64,000 nucleotides of DNA, taken from the NCBI RefSeq assembly GCF_040869035.1, contig NZ_CP162101.1, positions 806,001 to 870,000 on the forward strand, written 5' to 3'. The position numbers and the translations under genes are program-made. Source of the stretch: Vibrio sp. NTOU-M3 (lineage in GTDB: Bacteria > Pseudomonadota > Gammaproteobacteria > Enterobacterales > Vibrionaceae). Shown one piece after another: positions 29,060-36,938 of the stretch. Within the stretch, counting starts at the first letter, position 1. Each line of letters begins with the position of its first letter. A model generated the notes under the pieces. That model was not told the origin of the DNA. It did no database searches and worked only from the letters and a program-made list of their open reading frames with translations.

Positions 29060-29773
29060 TTAGTGAGACATACCCTCCGGGAGATCATGACTGTGATCAT
29101 GAGGTTGAGGCTGTCTAGTTGGTACTTCATATATCCAAGCACTACTTCCTTTTCCTTCAACTCTAATTACGCCATTTGGGTGACCAATAAAGCCAAGAAC
29201 TGAAGACTCACCAAAGGTAAACGTCACTGGGTAATTTTGTCCTTCTACATCAAAATTGCCTGACCAGGTACGAATGCCTTGATTCTGAAATTCGTTGAAC
29301 TCCACCTCGACATTGATATCAGAACTATCCGGCAGATTGAGCGTGAGTGAGTCACCTTGATTGAGTGCGCGGAATTTAGAAATGTTTTCTATTTCAATGG
29401 CTTTGATGTTTTCAATTAGTGAACTCTCTGGTTTAAGGACATCGAGTTCAACGGTGGAGTTAATGTCTTGCCAAGCGCTACCTAAATTCTCGGGTGTGCG
29501 TTTTTTTTCTATAGTCATCGCTGGTTGATCCATTGACTCAGGTTCGTCAGTTTTATTAGGGATCATGGCATCTTCATTGTTGCCATCTAGCTGGGACGGC
29601 TTAGAAGTGCTGACTGCTTGACTTGGTTCTTTAATCACTTCAAATGACTCATTCTGCTTGCTGTTGGTTTTTATATTTTGTTTTGGGTTGGACGATGGTG
29701 CTTCAAAGATAAATACGAAAAGCACGCTAACCAATAGAATAAGTAGTAATGAGATGGACAGTTTATATTTCAT
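29060..29773 (-). CDS. Membrane-anchored propeptide-like protein (partner of the metalloprotease, copy A)
   Basis: 237-aa protein with one N-terminal membrane anchor (~5-23), a Ser/Asn/Lys-rich linker, and a C-terminal domain (~90-222) ending in TWSGNFDVEGQNYPVTFT, SVLGFIGHPNGVIRVEGKG and AWIYEVP. That pattern (TW-G, G-I, a YrI-like strand, then an aromatic strand) resembles the N-terminal prodomain of bacterial reprolysin-type proteases. The last residues are histidine-rich (PHDHSHDLPEGMSH), a possible metal-binding tail. It lies directly upstream of a protease lacking a prodomain, so a chaperone or inhibitor role is inferred. The ATG at 29773 has AGGAAATATAC before it; the 13-residue upstream extension is rejected. 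Confidence 0.65.
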   Translation of the reverse strand: MKYKLSISLLLILLVSVLFVFIFEAPSSNPKQNIKTNSKQNESFEVIKEPSQAVSTSKPSQLDGNNEDAMIPNKTDEPESMDQPAMTIEKKRTPENLGSAWQDINSTVELDVLKPESSLIENIKAIEIENISKFRALNQGDSLTLNLPDSSDINVEVEFNEFQNQGIRTWSGNFDVEGQNYPVTFTFGESSVLGFIGHPNGVIRVEGKGSSAWIYEVPTRQPQPHDHSHDLPEGMSH

Positions 29774-30088
29774 GTATATTTCCTCATCTGTAAACTTCCA
29801 AGATTCGGACAATATAAGAATAAATTTTTTAAAATAAATAAAATTGATTTGATATAGGTTCCATATTTTGTAGAGTAATGAATCTACAAATATAGTTTTA
29901 TGGGTTAGGTTCTCACTTTAAATTAACTTTTAAATTATTGTTTCTATACTGACATATTAAGAACAGCTTAATTTAGTGTTTTTATTATTAATGTCAGATT
30001 AAAAGTTGATTATTTTATTATCGTTAGAACAATTAATTTAAAAACACTATTAATTAAAAGTAATTTCAAAAAGAGAAGATATACAGGC
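29774..30088. other. AT-rich promoter region of propeptide-like gene A
   Basis: No gene. The ~180 bp upstream of the start is recognisably homologous, in the same order, to the region upstream of copy B (33185-33370): GATGAGGAAATATA at the ribosome site, GGTTCCAT about 90 bp out, and CTGACATAT about 175 bp out. An 11-bp inverted repeat (TAGTGTTTTTA at 29974, TAAAAACACTA at 30039) lies further upstream. Confidence 0.55.
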
Positions 30089-31024
30089 TTACTTGCTAAA
30101 TTGTTGCCGATATTGTGTTGGAGAAACACCAACAACACGGCGAAAGTGGTGGCGCATTGTGACGGCATTTTCAAAGCCAGTACGCTGCGCAAGTCGTTCC
30201 ATATTTTGCTCAGCACTTTCAAGTAACCCTTTTGCTTGCTCAATTCGTTGGAGAGTCAGCCACTCTTTGGCTGAGAGATCAAAACTTGCTCTGAATTTTC
30301 GATCAAATGTACGTCGCGACATATTGGCTTGTGAGGCGAGCTGATCGATGGATATTGGTTGATCTAAATGACTTAATGCCCATTCGAGTGCTTGTGAAAA
30401 CTGGTTGGGGATTTCTAATATAGGGGAGTCGACAAACTGAGCTTGTCCACCATTGCGGTGGCCAGAGACAACTAACCTTTTCGCCACTTGATTGGCGACG
30501 TGGTAACCGAAGTCGTGCCGGATCACTGCCAGCCCCAGATCTAACGCTGAAGCACTGCCGGCAGAGCAACCTATCTTTCCATCAAAAACATACAGCACGT
30601 TAGCGGTATAGCTAACTTGAGGAAAACGTTGTCTAAATTTGTCTTCGAACATCCAATGTGTTGTCGCGTTTCGATGATTAAGTAGTCCTAAATCAGCAAG
30701 CAAAAATGCACCTGAGCAAAATGAAAGGATGCGTTTATTTTGCCGTGCAAAGTGCTGAACCTGCTCTCGAATGCGGTTGGGGGTGGGATAACGTTCCGTC
30801 GGCCAACTTGGGATCACTAAGGTATCGTATGGCGCTAATGACTCAACAAACTGCGTATTAAGGCATATTTGCCCTGTACTATTGATGGCGCAATCTTCGA
30901 GGTTAACCACATCGGTTTGGTACCAAGGATTAAATTCTGGCCGTGGTAGTGCAAACAATTCGACGGCGCAGGCAAGCTCAAACAGTGACACGTGACGGTG
31001 ACTTAAAATTGCTACTCGATGCAT
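30089..31024 (-). CDS. GlxA-type AraC-family regulator with DJ-1/PfpI-like domain
   Basis: 311-aa transcription factor. Its N-terminal DJ-1/PfpI (class I amidotransferase-like) domain (~1-165; the nucleophile-elbow region reads SFCSGAFLLADLGLL) probably senses a small molecule. The C-terminal AraC double helix-turn-helix (~215-308) includes MSRRTFDRKF and RTGFENAVTMRHHFRRVVGVSPTQYR. AAGGAGAGGTC places the start at 31024; the upstream 18 codons are not part of the protein. It is divergent from the rhodanese/DJ-1 pair, with 151 bp between the starts, and so is probably their regulator. Confidence 0.9.
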   Translation of the reverse strand: MHRVAILSHRHVSLFELACAVELFALPRPEFNPWYQTDVVNLEDCAINSTGQICLNTQFVESLAPYDTLVIPSWPTERYPTPNRIREQVQHFARQNKRILSFCSGAFLLADLGLLNHRNATTHWMFEDKFRQRFPQVSYTANVLYVFDGKIGCSAGSASALDLGLAVIRHDFGYHVANQVAKRLVVSGHRNGGQAQFVDSPILEIPNQFSQALEWALSHLDQPISIDQLASQANMSRRTFDRKFRASFDLSAKEWLTLQRIEQAKGLLESAEQNMERLAQRTGFENAVTMRHHFRRVVGVSPTQYRQQFSK

Positions 31025-31175
31025 GACCTCTCCTTGGTGAGCACTTCCAGTTTTGATGTCCGATATGACATTCTTCAATTTGGCTTGATATTAACGAACC
31101 TTGTCTAATAAGCCAATTTTTGAGCAAAAGAAATATGTCCAAACTGGTTACAAAGGCATCAAGGAAAGGAAGGAC

Positions 31176-31586
31176 ATGATGAGTGCAGTTACTCGGATAC
31201 CTGCTGCTAGCAGTGAAGAAGCACACGCCCATTTTTCGGCTTTACTACGTTTTGAAACGGATTGTTGGGATGTACACCATACGTTGAATAATGGGCAACA
31301 AGATTTTGTGTTAGTTGATGTTCGTGGGGAGGCGCTATTTCAACAGGGACATATTGAGGGGGCAGTGAATATTCCCCATCCGAGATTAAATGAGAGGACA
31401 TTAGCAGGTTACCCCAAGGAGACCATGTTTGTTGTTTACTGCGCCGGACCTCACTGCAATGGTACGGAGAAAGCGGCAATCCGATTGGCAAAGTTACAAA
31501 GGCCAGTAAAAAAGATGATTGGCGGTATCACTGGGTGGTTGGATGAAGGTTTTGAGCTTAAAAGTGAGGCGGTGGAAGCGAAATGA
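31176..31586 (+). CDS. Rhodanese-domain protein
   Basis: Single-domain sulfurtransferase-like protein, 136 aa. VLVDVRGEALFQQGHIEGAVNIPH is the rhodanese core, and the active-site cysteine is Cys89 in VVYCAGPHCNGTEKAA, with a second cysteine five residues on. GGAAAGGAAGGAC supports the ATG at 31176. Its TGA stop overlaps the ATG of the next gene (ATGA), so the two are translated together. Probably handles a persulphide or other reactive sulphur intermediate; the exact reaction is not determinable. Confidence 0.87.
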   Translation: MMSAVTRIPAASSEEAHAHFSALLRFETDCWDVHHTLNNGQQDFVLVDVRGEALFQQGHIEGAVNIPHPRLNERTLAGYPKETMFVVYCAGPHCNGTEKAAIRLAKLQRPVKKMIGGITGWLDEGFELKSEAVEAK

Positions 31587-32161
31587 ATATCGGTATCTAT
31601 ATTTATGATGGTGCCGAGGTACTCGATTTTTCGGGACCATTTGAAGTTTTTAGTACGGCAAAACGGTTGGCAGGAAAGGATTGGAACATCCGTTTAGTGG
31701 CACAGAGCCGGCAACCCATTGCTGCACGTGGTGGTTTTCAAGTTATACCTCATCAAGATTTTAGCAATCATGAACAGTATGATTTATTGCTAATATCAGG
31801 AGGCGAACATCACGTGCAATTAGAAAATCAACAAGTGCTTCATTGGCTGAAAATGCAAGCCGAGCGAGTGACATATTTAGCGTCGGTTTGTACAGGAGGA
31901 TTTTTACTTGCCGAAGCTGGGTTATTAGATGGCCTTCAAGTGACTACCCACTGGGAAGATTTAGCTGATCTCGAATCGCAATATCCTGCACTTGATGTGA
32001 TAGCAAACCAGCGCTGGGTCGAGCAAGGTAATGTGCTGACTTCTGGGGGCATATCTGCTGGCATCGATATGAGCCTTGGTTTGGTCGGTAAACTGGCGTC
32101 TTGGTCACTGGCCCAACAAACAGCGAAGCAAATGGAATATGTGTGGAGTAAGAACCAATAG
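31583..32161 (+). CDS. DJ-1/PfpI-family protein (isonitrile hydratase-like)
   Basis: 192-aa cytoplasmic protein of the DJ-1/PfpI superfamily. The reactive nucleophile is Cys103 in ASVCTGGFLLAEAGLL, with an acidic residue in LDFSGPFEVF near the N-terminus. The layout fits the isonitrile hydratase (InhA)/GlxA N-domain subgroup rather than proteases. It overlaps the rhodanese gene by four bases and lies opposite a GlxA-type regulator whose sensor domain has the same fold. The pair may detoxify a reactive carbonyl, sulphur or isonitrile compound; this is inference. Confidence 0.85.
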   Translation: MNIGIYIYDGAEVLDFSGPFEVFSTAKRLAGKDWNIRLVAQSRQPIAARGGFQVIPHQDFSNHEQYDLLLISGGEHHVQLENQQVLHWLKMQAERVTYLASVCTGGFLLAEAGLLDGLQVTTHWEDLADLESQYPALDVIANQRWVEQGNVLTSGGISAGIDMSLGLVGKLASWSLAQQTAKQMEYVWSKNQ

Positions 32162-32518
32162 TCGTTTTCATGAAATGTTAATCTTTTGAACAATAGAATG
32201 TTATTAGTTAAAAGACCGTTTACTTAAGTGTAAAAATAGCTCCTGTAAAAAGGAGCTATATCATGGTTGTTCGTCAATTATTTAATATCAGTATTACAAA
32301 ATTTAATGCATTAGTATTAATTTTGTATTTATTTTTCATTCTTTTGGAGGTGCTTCTATATATAAATCCATAATGCCAACTTTGATATTGAACTAGTACA
32401 TGAGATATACCAATCATCATGATAATAGTTTGTTATATTTTATTGTAAGATTATTATTGTGTTTTATTTGAAATATATCAATTTTGAATTAAATGTGCAA
32501 TAAAACTATAACTCAGGC
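32162..32518. other. Intergenic remnant downstream of propeptide-like gene B
   Basis: No gene found. AT-rich. It contains a minus-strand terminator (32231-32259) about 260 bp beyond the stop of copy B, where in copy A the protease gene lies before a similar terminator. This fits loss of a protease gene from this copy. Confidence 0.4.
32231..32259 (-). terminator. Minus-strand terminator resembling that of the metalloprotease
   Basis: ATAGCTCCT, 6-nt loop, AGGAGCTAT; TTTTTA follows on the minus strand. Stem sequence and surroundings resemble 27704-27728. Confidence 0.7.
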
Positions 32519-33184
32519 TTATTTTTTGTCATTGCTACGTTGGCCTTGTTTATTTGGTACTTCATATACCCAGGCGCTCGAACCGTTGCCTTCTACTCTA
32601 ATAACACGGTTTGGATGGCCAATAAAACCTAATATTGAAGATTCACCAAAGGTGAAGGTTGCTGGGTAATTTTTGCCTTCTATTTCAAAATAACCAGACC
32701 AACTTCGAATACCATGATTTTGAAAAACGCTAAATTTAATCACGATATTAATGCTGGAGTTATTTGGTAGATTGAGTATGAGTTCATCTCCTTTTTTTAA
32801 TGTTCTGAATTTATCTATGTCTTTGATTTTAACTGCTTTAATGTTGTTAATAAGAGGGCTGTGTGGTTTGATTTTATCCAGTTCTGGCGTTGTGTGGATG
32901 TCTTGCCAAGCATGCCCTATAGATTCAGGTGTTCGTTGTTTTTCTATTGCTGCTCGCTCTGTTTTGTTAAGTTCATCAATTGTTGGACTTGGGAGTGTTT
33001 GTGTATTAATTGAGCTGACTTTAGAAGTGTTTTCTTCCTTAGTTGTTTTATTAACATCGGTAGATTGTTTTTCTTTTGTTTTAATACTGGTATCTGGTTC
33101 AATTATTTTTGCATTAAAGATAAATACGAAAGTAATGATAATTAAAAAAATAAACAGTATTGAAATGGATGGGCGGTACTTCAA
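32519..33184 (-). CDS. Membrane-anchored propeptide-like protein (copy B, no protease alongside)
   Basis: 221-aa paralogue of the protein at 29060-29773. It has the same N-terminal anchor (ISILFIFLIIITFVFIF), a Lys/Thr-rich linker, and the same C-terminal domain (RTPESIGHAWQDIHTTPELD, IRSWSGYFEIEGKNYPATFT, SSILGFIGHPNRVIRVEG, SSAWVYEVP). The His-rich tail of copy A is replaced by QGQRSNDKK. Translation starts with TTG behind GATGAGGAAATATAA, the position of ATG in copy A. No metalloprotease follows. It could be an orphan inhibitor, or could act on the protease of copy A. Confidence 0.65.
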   Translation of the reverse strand: MKYRPSISILFIFLIIITFVFIFNAKIIEPDTSIKTKEKQSTDVNKTTKEENTSKVSSINTQTLPSPTIDELNKTERAAIEKQRTPESIGHAWQDIHTTPELDKIKPHSPLINNIKAVKIKDIDKFRTLKKGDELILNLPNNSSINIVIKFSVFQNHGIRSWSGYFEIEGKNYPATFTFGESSILGFIGHPNRVIRVEGNGSSAWVYEVPNKQGQRSNDKK

Positions 33185-33799
33185 TTATATTTCCTCATCG
33201 ATATATTGGTGATGCGAACAATATACGAATAACTTTATGAAATAAATTGAATGAATTGATCTTGGTTCCATTTTTTATGGAGTGATAGTTATGCAAATAA
33301 GCTTTCGTGAATTGAGATCTTATTTTGATTTATTTTTATTAACTATTGTTTTTGTTCTGACATATCTGTATTTCTTTATTGAATTCTAATATTGTCAATT
33401 TTCGGTGAAAATAATCAGTTGCTTATTATTTTTTATAATAAGACTATTAATTTTAAATTAATAGTCTTGAGGCGCTTATATTATGAGATTTCTTAATAAG
33501 TGTTGTTGTTATTTCTATAGAAAAATGAAGACAGTAAAGTAAAAACAGAGGGGATAACCAAATAGCACGCTTGTTAGAACAATCATTTAAGCTAGTTGTT
33601 TACTGTGATAGGGAAGAAATCGGGTGTTGGAGCTGCTAATCGGCTCCATCTTTTGTTTTCTTGGCAAGTGAGTTTCTCACGCATCCTGTGCTGAAAGTCC
33701 GTTAGTTTCAGAAAACCGGCTAAGTCTTGAATAAATTGATAACTGAATTGTCGTGTGATTGTTTATGATGGTAGCAAATAATAACTTGCGGTTGGTTTT
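33185..33799. other. Intergenic region upstream of copy B
   Basis: No gene of credible quality. The first ~180 bp are homologous to the promoter region of copy A. Two overlapping AT-rich palindromes lie at 33422-33468. The part next to the TauE gene (33500-33799) shows nothing recognisable. Confidence 0.45.
33422..33468. repeat. Two overlapping AT-rich palindromes
   Basis: CTTATTAT-N5-ATAATAAG (33422-33442) shares its right end with AAGACTATTAATTT-T-AAATTAATAGTCTT (33440-33468), a perfect 14-bp dyad with one central base. It could be a protein-binding site or a hairpin at a transcript end. Confidence 0.6.
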
Positions 33800-34531
33800 A
33801 TGTTTTCTGAATGGTTTACCACACCAGCGCTGATTGCTGCCTTTCTGATTTTTCTCGGCTCATTTGTCCAGACAGCAATCGGGTTTGGTTTGGCGATTGT
33901 GGCTGCTCCTTTGCTTATTCTGATCTCTCCTAGTTATGTGCCGGCACCCATTTGTCTGGTGGCCTTGTTTATTTCGATCCTTAATGCACTCAAACATCGC
34001 GCCAGTGTCTCTATTGGTGGGTTAAAAATGGCGTTGATCGGTCGAGTCCCAGGTTCTATCGCGGGTGGGGTACTATTAGTCATGGTGTCGACCGATGTAT
34101 TGGCTCTATGGTTGGGTGTATTAGTGCTGTTTGCCGTTGTCGTGAGCTTGTTACCATTTCGAATTGAACCGACGCCAACGCGGATGGGGGTAGCCGGTTT
34201 CTTCTCTGGTTTCTTTGGTACGAGCAGCGCTATCGGTGGACCGCCAATGGCATTGTTACTGCAACATCAAGAAGCGAATCAACTTCGTGGCAATTTATCG
34301 GCATTCTTTGTTTTCAGCTCAATCATTTCACTGATCATTCAAATCCCGGCGGGATACTTTACGTTACACCATCTTTGGATCAGCGTTCCTTTACTGCCAG
34401 CCGCTTGGTTAGGGTATAAGTTGGCTCGTGTGACGACGCATTCACTTCCCAAGGAGAAAATACGTACGGGGGCGCTCCTGTTATGTTCAATCAGTGGTGC
34501 GACAGCAGTATGGCAGGGGCTACAACTCTAG
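33800..34531 (+). CDS. TauE/SafE-family membrane transporter
   Basis: 243-aa inner-membrane protein with seven to eight hydrophobic segments. It contains the duplicated family motif: SFVQTAIGFGLAIVAAPLL in the first half and GFFSGFFGTSSAIGGPPMALL in the second. TauE/SafE (DUF81) proteins are implicated in export of sulphite, sulphonates or other small organic anions. There is no strong ribosome site before the ATG. The neighbours do not reveal the substrate. Confidence 0.85.
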   Translation: MFSEWFTTPALIAAFLIFLGSFVQTAIGFGLAIVAAPLLILISPSYVPAPICLVALFISILNALKHRASVSIGGLKMALIGRVPGSIAGGVLLVMVSTDVLALWLGVLVLFAVVVSLLPFRIEPTPTRMGVAGFFSGFFGTSSAIGGPPMALLLQHQEANQLRGNLSAFFVFSSIISLIIQIPAGYFTLHHLWISVPLLPAAWLGYKLARVTTHSLPKEKIRTGALLLCSISGATAVWQGLQL

Positions 34532-34613
34532 CTTTACTATTGTTCTTTTAAGTCGCGGTATCGCATGACTTTGCTAAGATAAGCCATTGTTCATATTAGG
34601 TTAAGGGAAGATC

Positions 34614-34904
34614 ATGATACTGGAAGTTGCAATATTGGATGTAAAGCCAGCTCAGGAAGAGGCATTTGAGCAAAACTTTGCTAAGGCGCAGACTATTATT
34701 TCCGGGATGCAAGGGTATGTTTCTCATCAACTTCAACGTTGTATGGAAATGCCCAATCGATATATTTTATTAGTGAATTGGGAAACATTGGCAGATCACG
34801 AACAAGGGTTTCGTCAGTCAGCTCAATATCAGGAATGGAAAAAACTTTTACACCATTTTTACGATCCATTCCCGAACGTAGAGCATTATGAGCGGGTTTT
34901 CTAA
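34614..34904 (+). CDS. Antibiotic biosynthesis monooxygenase (ABM) family protein
   Basis: 96-aa small protein of the dimeric alpha-beta barrel (ABM/YgiN-like) fold. The pattern MILEVAILDVKPAQEEAFE, GYVSHQLQRCMEMPNRYILLVNWE, then an HEQGFR helix is typical. Family members range from quinol monooxygenases to haem-degrading enzymes; no specific active residues allow a choice. It ends 9 bp before the yccF-like gene, so the two are probably co-transcribed. Confidence 0.82.
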   Translation: MILEVAILDVKPAQEEAFEQNFAKAQTIISGMQGYVSHQLQRCMEMPNRYILLVNWETLADHEQGFRQSAQYQEWKKLLHHFYDPFPNVEHYERVF

Positions 34905-34913
34905 GGAGATACA

Positions 34914-35345
34914 ATGCGTACATTAGGTAATATTATTTGGTTCCTGTTTGGCGGTGTCATCATGGGGCTATTGTGGTGGTTTTTCGGCTTGTTGGCTTTT
35001 ATTAGCATCATTGGTATTCCATGGGGCCGAGCGTGCTTCGTGATGGGGAATTTTTCTTTCTTCCCATTTGGTCAGGAAGCGATTGGACGTGACGAGCTGA
35101 CTAATGAGTCAGATATTGGTACCAGCCCGCTAGGATTCATTGGTAACGTGATTTGGTTCTTACTTGCAGGTATTTGGTTGGCAATTGGCCACATCATGTC
35201 TGCGGTTGCATGCTTTGTAACCATCATTGGTATTCCATTTGCGTTGCAGCATTTGAAACTGGCGTACATCTCTTTAGCGCCGATCGGTAAAACTGTCGTT
35301 TCAAAAGAAGAAGCGGCCGCTGCACGTTTTATGAATAATCGTTAA
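34914..35345 (+). CDS. yccF: YccF-family inner-membrane protein
   Basis: 143-aa membrane protein with two similar halves, each with a GNIIWFLFGG or GNVIWFLLAG start and an ISIIGIPWGRACF or VTIIGIPFALQHLKL end. This is the internal duplication of the YccF (DUF307) family, and E. coli YccF is 148 aa. Function in the family is not established. An AAGGAGATACA ribosome site and 9-bp spacing link it to the ABM gene; a strong terminator follows. Confidence 0.87.
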   Translation: MRTLGNIIWFLFGGVIMGLLWWFFGLLAFISIIGIPWGRACFVMGNFSFFPFGQEAIGRDELTNESDIGTSPLGFIGNVIWFLLAGIWLAIGHIMSAVACFVTIIGIPFALQHLKLAYISLAPIGKTVVSKEEAAAARFMNNR

Positions 35346-35364
35346 GAGCAAAACTTACCTCACC

Positions 35365-35396
35365 AAAAAAGCACTGGTTCTCACTAGTGCTTTTTT
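35365..35396 (+). terminator. Terminator of the ABM-yccF unit
   Basis: AAAAAAGCACT and AGTGCTTTTTT with a 10-nt loop and T-runs on both sides, 19 bp after the yccF stop codon. Confidence 0.85.
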
Positions 35397-35891
35397 ATTA
35401 TCTCGTGTTGTTCCATCCTTCATTTTTCTCATATAACCAGTATCAAAAATGATACCGGTGTTTCATTGTTGATAATAGCAAAGAGTGTACGTGTCGACAG
35501 ATACAGGCACCAAGTCGGTATGAATACGAAAGAAATAGAAATATTCTTCATATGTGCGCAATTATTATGATGCACTGCACGGTTATATTGTCACTATTGA
35601 TTTACTTGTCACTAACGCGAGACTTTTATTAAATAATTGTAAATTGCCTCAATATCTCACTGCGTTATTTATGCTCTTACCCTGATTTTACTTTGTTCAT
35701 CTCCTTAACTTATATATGAGCTGCCCAGCGTACTTTTCGGTGGTGGGAAGGTCATGTGTTTTTAAAAACTGTGGACATAACAGTTTTTCTTAAATGCCCC
35801 TCCTGCAACTGTTTCGCAATCTTCTGGGTAACTGTTTTTAGCATGACGCTTATTACGCGTTCGGTTAGCCAATAAACTCGAGGAAGATGAA
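35397..35891. other. Intergenic region upstream of the OmpA-family gene
   Basis: No gene. A hairpin AAAAACTGT, 7-nt loop, ACAGTTTTT with a further CTT lies at 35764-35788, about 100 bp before the OmpA start. It could be a leader attenuator or the end of a short upstream transcript. A smaller dyad AGTATCA/TGATAC is near 35440-35457. Confidence 0.4.
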
Positions 35892-36938
35892 ATGAATTTT
35901 TCACGACGCGCCTGTCGTCAGTTGTTACTCGTTACTGTTTTAACTTCTCCTTATACCATTGCTGAGCAGGCACTCAACACAGAAAGCCCTTATCAGTGGT
36001 ATATCGGAGGAAAAGTTGGAGCTGCATATTTCCAAGACGGATGTGAAGCTTGGTCGCTAAGCTGTGATCGCCATTCGGTTGCCGGAGGTGTATATGCGGG
36101 TTATCAGTTTTTACCATGGTTAAGTGTGGAAGGCGGATATACGTACTTAGGGGAAGCGGTCGCAGATTATCGCAGTGGTACTTCTGAAGGTACCATGTAT
36201 TCCTATGACCTTTTTGCAAAAGCTTCTTACCCGTTGACGGAGCGTTGGTCCATATTTTCAAAAATAGGTGCGGTGCGCTGGGATGCTGAAGTCTCTCATC
36301 CACTTCAATCACGCAGTGCTGATGGTGTGGATTTAGGCGTTGGTGCTGGTTTGAGTTATCGATTAGGCTCAGATTGGCAAGCGCAAATTGAATACCAGTT
36401 TATTGATGGTGTTGGTGATGAATGGGTTGGTCAGTCGGATCATCATCAAGTCACCTTTGGTCTGGCGTATCTGTTTGGCACACAACAAGCTGTTGAACGT
36501 CATCAAGAATATGAGCCGACGATTCCTGATGAAGTGCCGCCTGAGCCTATGCCGACAGCCGTGGTTAAGTCTCATCAGACTGTGGTCGATACATCCTTAT
36601 TTGCCTTTGACAGCAGTGAACTGGCTCAGACTGGTCCACTTGAAGAAGTACGTGATCTGTTGCTTCGTTATCCTCAGTCTAACGTGATCATTGCAGGCTT
36701 TACCGATAGTGTCGGTAGTGCTAGCTATAACCAACAATTGTCAGAACGACGCGCTCAGGCCATTGCCAACTACTTTATTGAATCAGGTATTACGAGTGAC
36801 CGGATTACGGCGATTGGTCGTGGAGAAGCGGCTCCAGTTGCTGATAACCACACAGCGGAAGGCAGAGCCATGAATCGCCGCGTCGAAATTGTGATCCCAG
36901 AATTTGTCGTTTCACAACAAGCGGAGGATGTGCAATGA
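35892..36938 (+). CDS. OmpA-family outer membrane protein
   Basis: 348-aa protein with a signal peptide (~1-24) and an N-terminal eight-stranded OmpA-like beta-barrel (~34-198; WYIGGKVGAAYFQD, SVEGGYTYLGE, VTFGLAYLFG). A Pro/Glu-rich linker leads to a C-terminal OmpA/MotB peptidoglycan-binding domain (~230-340; IAGFTDSVGSASYNQQLSERRAQAIANYF, GRGEAAPVADN, NRRVEI). GAGGAAGATGAA precedes the ATG. Its stop overlaps the ATG of the lipoprotein gene (ATGA), so both products are probably made together at the envelope. Confidence 0.92.
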   Translation: MNFSRRACRQLLLVTVLTSPYTIAEQALNTESPYQWYIGGKVGAAYFQDGCEAWSLSCDRHSVAGGVYAGYQFLPWLSVEGGYTYLGEAVADYRSGTSEGTMYSYDLFAKASYPLTERWSIFSKIGAVRWDAEVSHPLQSRSADGVDLGVGAGLSYRLGSDWQAQIEYQFIDGVGDEWVGQSDHHQVTFGLAYLFGTQQAVERHQEYEPTIPDEVPPEPMPTAVVKSHQTVVDTSLFAFDSSELAQTGPLEEVRDLLLRYPQSNVIIAGFTDSVGSASYNQQLSERRAQAIANYFIESGITSDRITAIGRGEAAPVADNHTAEGRAMNRRVEIVIPEFVVSQQAEDVQ

